64,000 nt of DNA from Betaproteobacteria bacterium (GTDB taxonomy: Bacteria > Pseudomonadota > Gammaproteobacteria > Burkholderiales > Burkholderiaceae_F): contig BOKW01000009.1 of NCBI GenBank assembly GCA_016861185.1, positions 112,003-176,002 on the forward strand, written 5' to 3'. The stretch's first letter is position 1; each line of letters begins with the position of its first letter. The translations under genes and the position numbers were made by a program. The notes beneath the pieces were generated by a model that was not told the DNA's origin, did no database searches, and saw only the letters and a program-made list of their open reading frames with translations. Of this stretch, positions 61,601 through 64,000 are shown one piece after another.

Positions 61601-61791
61601 ACCGCAACATCATCGGCGCGGTCGTCGAATCGCAGCCGTTCGGCGGCGAAGGACTATCGGGCACCGGACCGAAAGCCGGCGGCCCGCACTACCTGCTGCG
61701 CTTCGTCACCGAACGCACGGTGACGATCAACACCGCGGCGGCCGGCGGCAACGTCGAACTGGCCGCCGGGCTCCTCGCGCGCAGCGGCTGA
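58672..61791 (+). CDS. putA: Bifunctional proline dehydrogenase / glutamate semialdehyde dehydrogenase
   Basis: A 1039-residue enzyme. The proline dehydrogenase barrel (about 90-440) has RLTKGAYWDAEIKRAQ, FPQFATHNA and YQTRAAATIDYL. The aldehyde dehydrogenase part (about 530-1020) has SPWNFPLAIFTGQ, Glu in AETGGQNA near 789 and the catalytic Cys in RSCGQRCSALR near 824. It converts proline to glutamate using FAD and NAD. The N-terminal ribbon-helix-helix DNA-binding domain of E. coli PutA is missing, so it cannot repress its own gene that way. The ATG at 58672 follows GGGAGA. Confidence 0.95.
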   Translation: MAWTDSLVQLPALGDPYGSERDAIAALLATPTAPPLHATARAAAERWIRAVRATPPGVLSAQNLLATFPLASAEGVALLRLAEALLRAPDPETQSWLIAEKLAAFRSAAPSAAGEGLVARVLAGALRIAGQVSAPVDLRSTDAPGIREWLARSTLRPLVIEGIRRFGEQFVFAATIEEALERATHRPDVRVTHSFDMLGEGARTADDAERSFAGYRTAIESLAATGKTGHFSQRDGISIKLSAIHPRFETAQLARVEGELYEKLRALALQACDADINFTIDAEESERLVLHVALLERLMHEPRLAGWEGLGLAVQAYQTRAAATIDYLLARIADLKRPLAIRLTKGAYWDAEIKRAQELGMPGFPVFTRKWATDVSYAAIAQRLLTADVPVFPQFATHNALTAAWVCAVADAAAPKKRFEFQRLHGMGEAFFRAVLAERPNAAVRIYAPVGSFRDLLAYLVRRLLENGANSSFVHQIADEGTPIDALLVDPFEQARKEAAAEPPLATGAKLFPARRNSAGRDLAEPRTLAALAAAVNSPLEGESAAPLIAGLARPGGSARAVVNPARLGETVGTVIDATGAEVDAAIAAAAAARPAWDARGVAARAELLERAADAYEREHDALVQLLVREAGKTYLDSHLEVREAVDFLRYYAASARTTLARRTLPGPVGESNELDLHGRGVFVCISPWNFPLAIFTGQVAAALVAGNAVIAKPAEQTPLVAHRAVKLMHASGIPLDALQLVPGPGETVGRRLTGDPRVAGVAFTGSTETARAINRALAARDAPLAALVAETGGQNAMIVDSTALPEQVTDAVISSAFRSCGQRCSALRVLYVQQEIADAVLAMIAGAMRELRIGDPRDPAIDVGPVIDAAALEALRAHRDWLRANAKKLHECELPAGLDGHYFAPIAYEIESMRQLERENFGPILHVVRFDKRALDRVLDEINGSGYGLTMGLHTRLDARVEHVRSRARAGNLYVNRNIIGAVVESQPFGGEGLSGTGPKAGGPHYLLRFVTERTVTINTAAAGGNVELAAGLLARSG

Positions 61792-63332
61792 TCACTTGAG
61801 GTCGCGGGCGATCTCGACCGCGGCGTTGTGCCCGGGCGCGCCGGTGACGCCGCCGCCCGGATGCGCGCCCGAGCCGCAGTGATACAGACCCTTGATCGGA
61901 CCCCGATAGCGGGCGTAGCCGAGCACCGGCCGCAGCGAAAAGAGCTGGTCCAGCGAAAGCTGGCCGTGGAAGATGTCGCCGCCCGTCAGCCCGAATTCGC
62001 GTTCGAGATCGAGCGGCGTCCACGCGCGCCAGCCGAGCAACGCGCGGCGGAAGTTCGGGCAAAAACTCTGCACGACATCGAAGATCGCTTCGACCGCGCG
62101 GTCCTTCAGCCGGTCCCAATCCGCGTCCGGCTTGAACTGCTGGCAGAACAACGACGCGACGTGCGCGCCTCTCGGCGCGAGCGTGTCGTCGACCACGCTC
62201 GGGATCAGCATCTCGACGATCGGCTGCGCGCTGAAGCCCGTCGCCTCGGCGTCGCGCCAGGCGCGATCCATGTAGCCCAGCGAAGGCGCAAAGACAATCC
62301 CGCTCGCATGGTGCGGTTGCGCGTGCGCGCCCGGCCGGCAGGCGAAGTCGGGCAGCTCGGACAGCGCGACGTTGATCCGCAGCGAGCCCGATCCGCAGCG
62401 ATAGCGGTCGATCGCCGCGGCGAAGTCTTCGGGCAGTTCGCTGCGATCGACGAGCCGCTGATACAGCAGCCTCGGCGTCACGTTCGCGGCGACCGCGCGC
62501 GCGCGGATCGTCTCGCCGCGTTCGAGTTCGACGCCGACCGCGCGGCCGCCTTCGACGAGCACGCGCGCGACGCCGGCATCGGTGTCGATGCGCACGCCGC
62601 GCGAGCGCGCCTCGTCGGCCATCAGTTCGGTGATCCGCCCCATGCCGCCGATCGCGTGGCCCCACCGCCCCGGCTTGCCGTTGACCTCGCCGAAGCAATG
62701 ATGCAGCAGCACGTACGCGGTGCCTGCCGCGTACGGGCTCGCGTAGTTGCCGACGACCGCATCCCAGCCCAGCACGGCCTTCAACGGATCCGCTTCGAAG
62801 ATCGCGTCGAGCCAGTGGCCTGCGCTCTTGGTGAACAGATCGATCAGATCGCGCCGCCCTTCGTTCGGCAGCCGGCCGAACTGCAGCAGCAGCCGCGCGG
62901 CGGCGGCCAGATCGCGCCAGCCTTCGACGATCAACGGACCGCCGAGATTGGGCGGCGCTCGCAGCACCCACTGCTTGACGAGATCGGCCAGCCGATCGAG
63001 CTGTGCGTAATACGCCGGCAGCCGCTGCGCGTCGCGCGGCGAAAAGCGCGCGACCTCGGCTTGCGTGACCGCGAGATCGCCGCCGAAGCAAAGGCTGCGT
63101 CCGTCGGGCAAAGGAACGAAGTTCGAGAAAGGTCGCTCGACGATCCGCAGTCCGCGCTCGGCGAGCTTCAGGTCGCGGATGACCTTCGGCTGGAGCAGGC
63201 TGACCGTGTAGCTCGCGCTCGAGTTGCGGAAGCCAGGATGGAACTCCTCGGTCACCGCCGCGCCGCCGACCACGCCGCGGCGCTCGAGTACGCGCACCTT
63301 CAGGCCGGCGGCCGCCAGATAACACGCGCAGG

Positions 63333-64000
<668 letters not shown>

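Overview
The window is very GC-rich and its housekeeping genes are laid out as in Betaproteobacteria. Evidence for this is the block orn - M48 protease - pterin dehydratase - rsgA - DUF2007 - CobD/CbiB-like - NUDIX - rplS - trmD - rimM - rpsP, the rubrerythrin / CCG-domain / DUF3501 trio, and etfBA beside an acyl-CoA dehydrogenase. I read it as a free-living, respiratory betaproteobacterium (Burkholderiales or Rhodocyclales-like). The species cannot be told from sequence alone.

Positions 1 to about 21,300 hold a dedicated extracytoplasmic electron-transfer locus. Nine c-type cytochromes carry 41 CXXCH motifs. With them are a cysteine-free outer-membrane beta-barrel, a SurA/PrsA-type peptidyl-prolyl isomerase, four NHL-propeller lipoproteins, two helical periplasmic proteins, a TPR protein and the locus's own ResB/CcsA haem-attachment pair. 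The genes form four transcription units. Each unit is preceded by a close match to a sigma-54 (RpoN) -24/-12 promoter, 42 to 64 bases ahead of its first gene once the usual start-site offset is applied. I do not recognise the set as MtrCAB, PioAB, Cyc2 or any other named conduit. A four-PAS GGDEF/EAL protein lies directly upstream of the last unit.

Positions 24,700 to 38,500 are parE (with two facing DnaA boxes in front of it), tRNA-Arg(CCU), and a 10.0 kb integrative element inserted at the tRNA 3' end. A 16-base direct repeat (26931-26946 and 36932-36947) bounds the element. It carries a tyrosine integrase, a RelE/XRE toxin-antitoxin pair, a cargo of trypsin-like protease plus lipoprotein, AlpA, a split primase (CHC2 protein plus Toprim-helicase), an OB-fold protein and an iteron-like array inside the helicase gene. 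It has no capsid or conjugation genes, so it resembles a minimal phage satellite. Just outside its right end are an integrase fossil, a second HigBA pair and five copies of a 103-base repeat whose main hairpin is preserved by compensatory changes.

Positions 38,675 to 64,000 are core chromosome: a class III adenylate cyclase with TPRs, an AEC transporter, the conserved housekeeping block, a Slam-like outer-membrane protein, a radical SAM protein, the rubrerythrin trio, acyl-CoA dehydrogenase with ETF, PutA, a phytoene-desaturase-like oxidoreductase and the end of a haem ABC-transporter ATPase.
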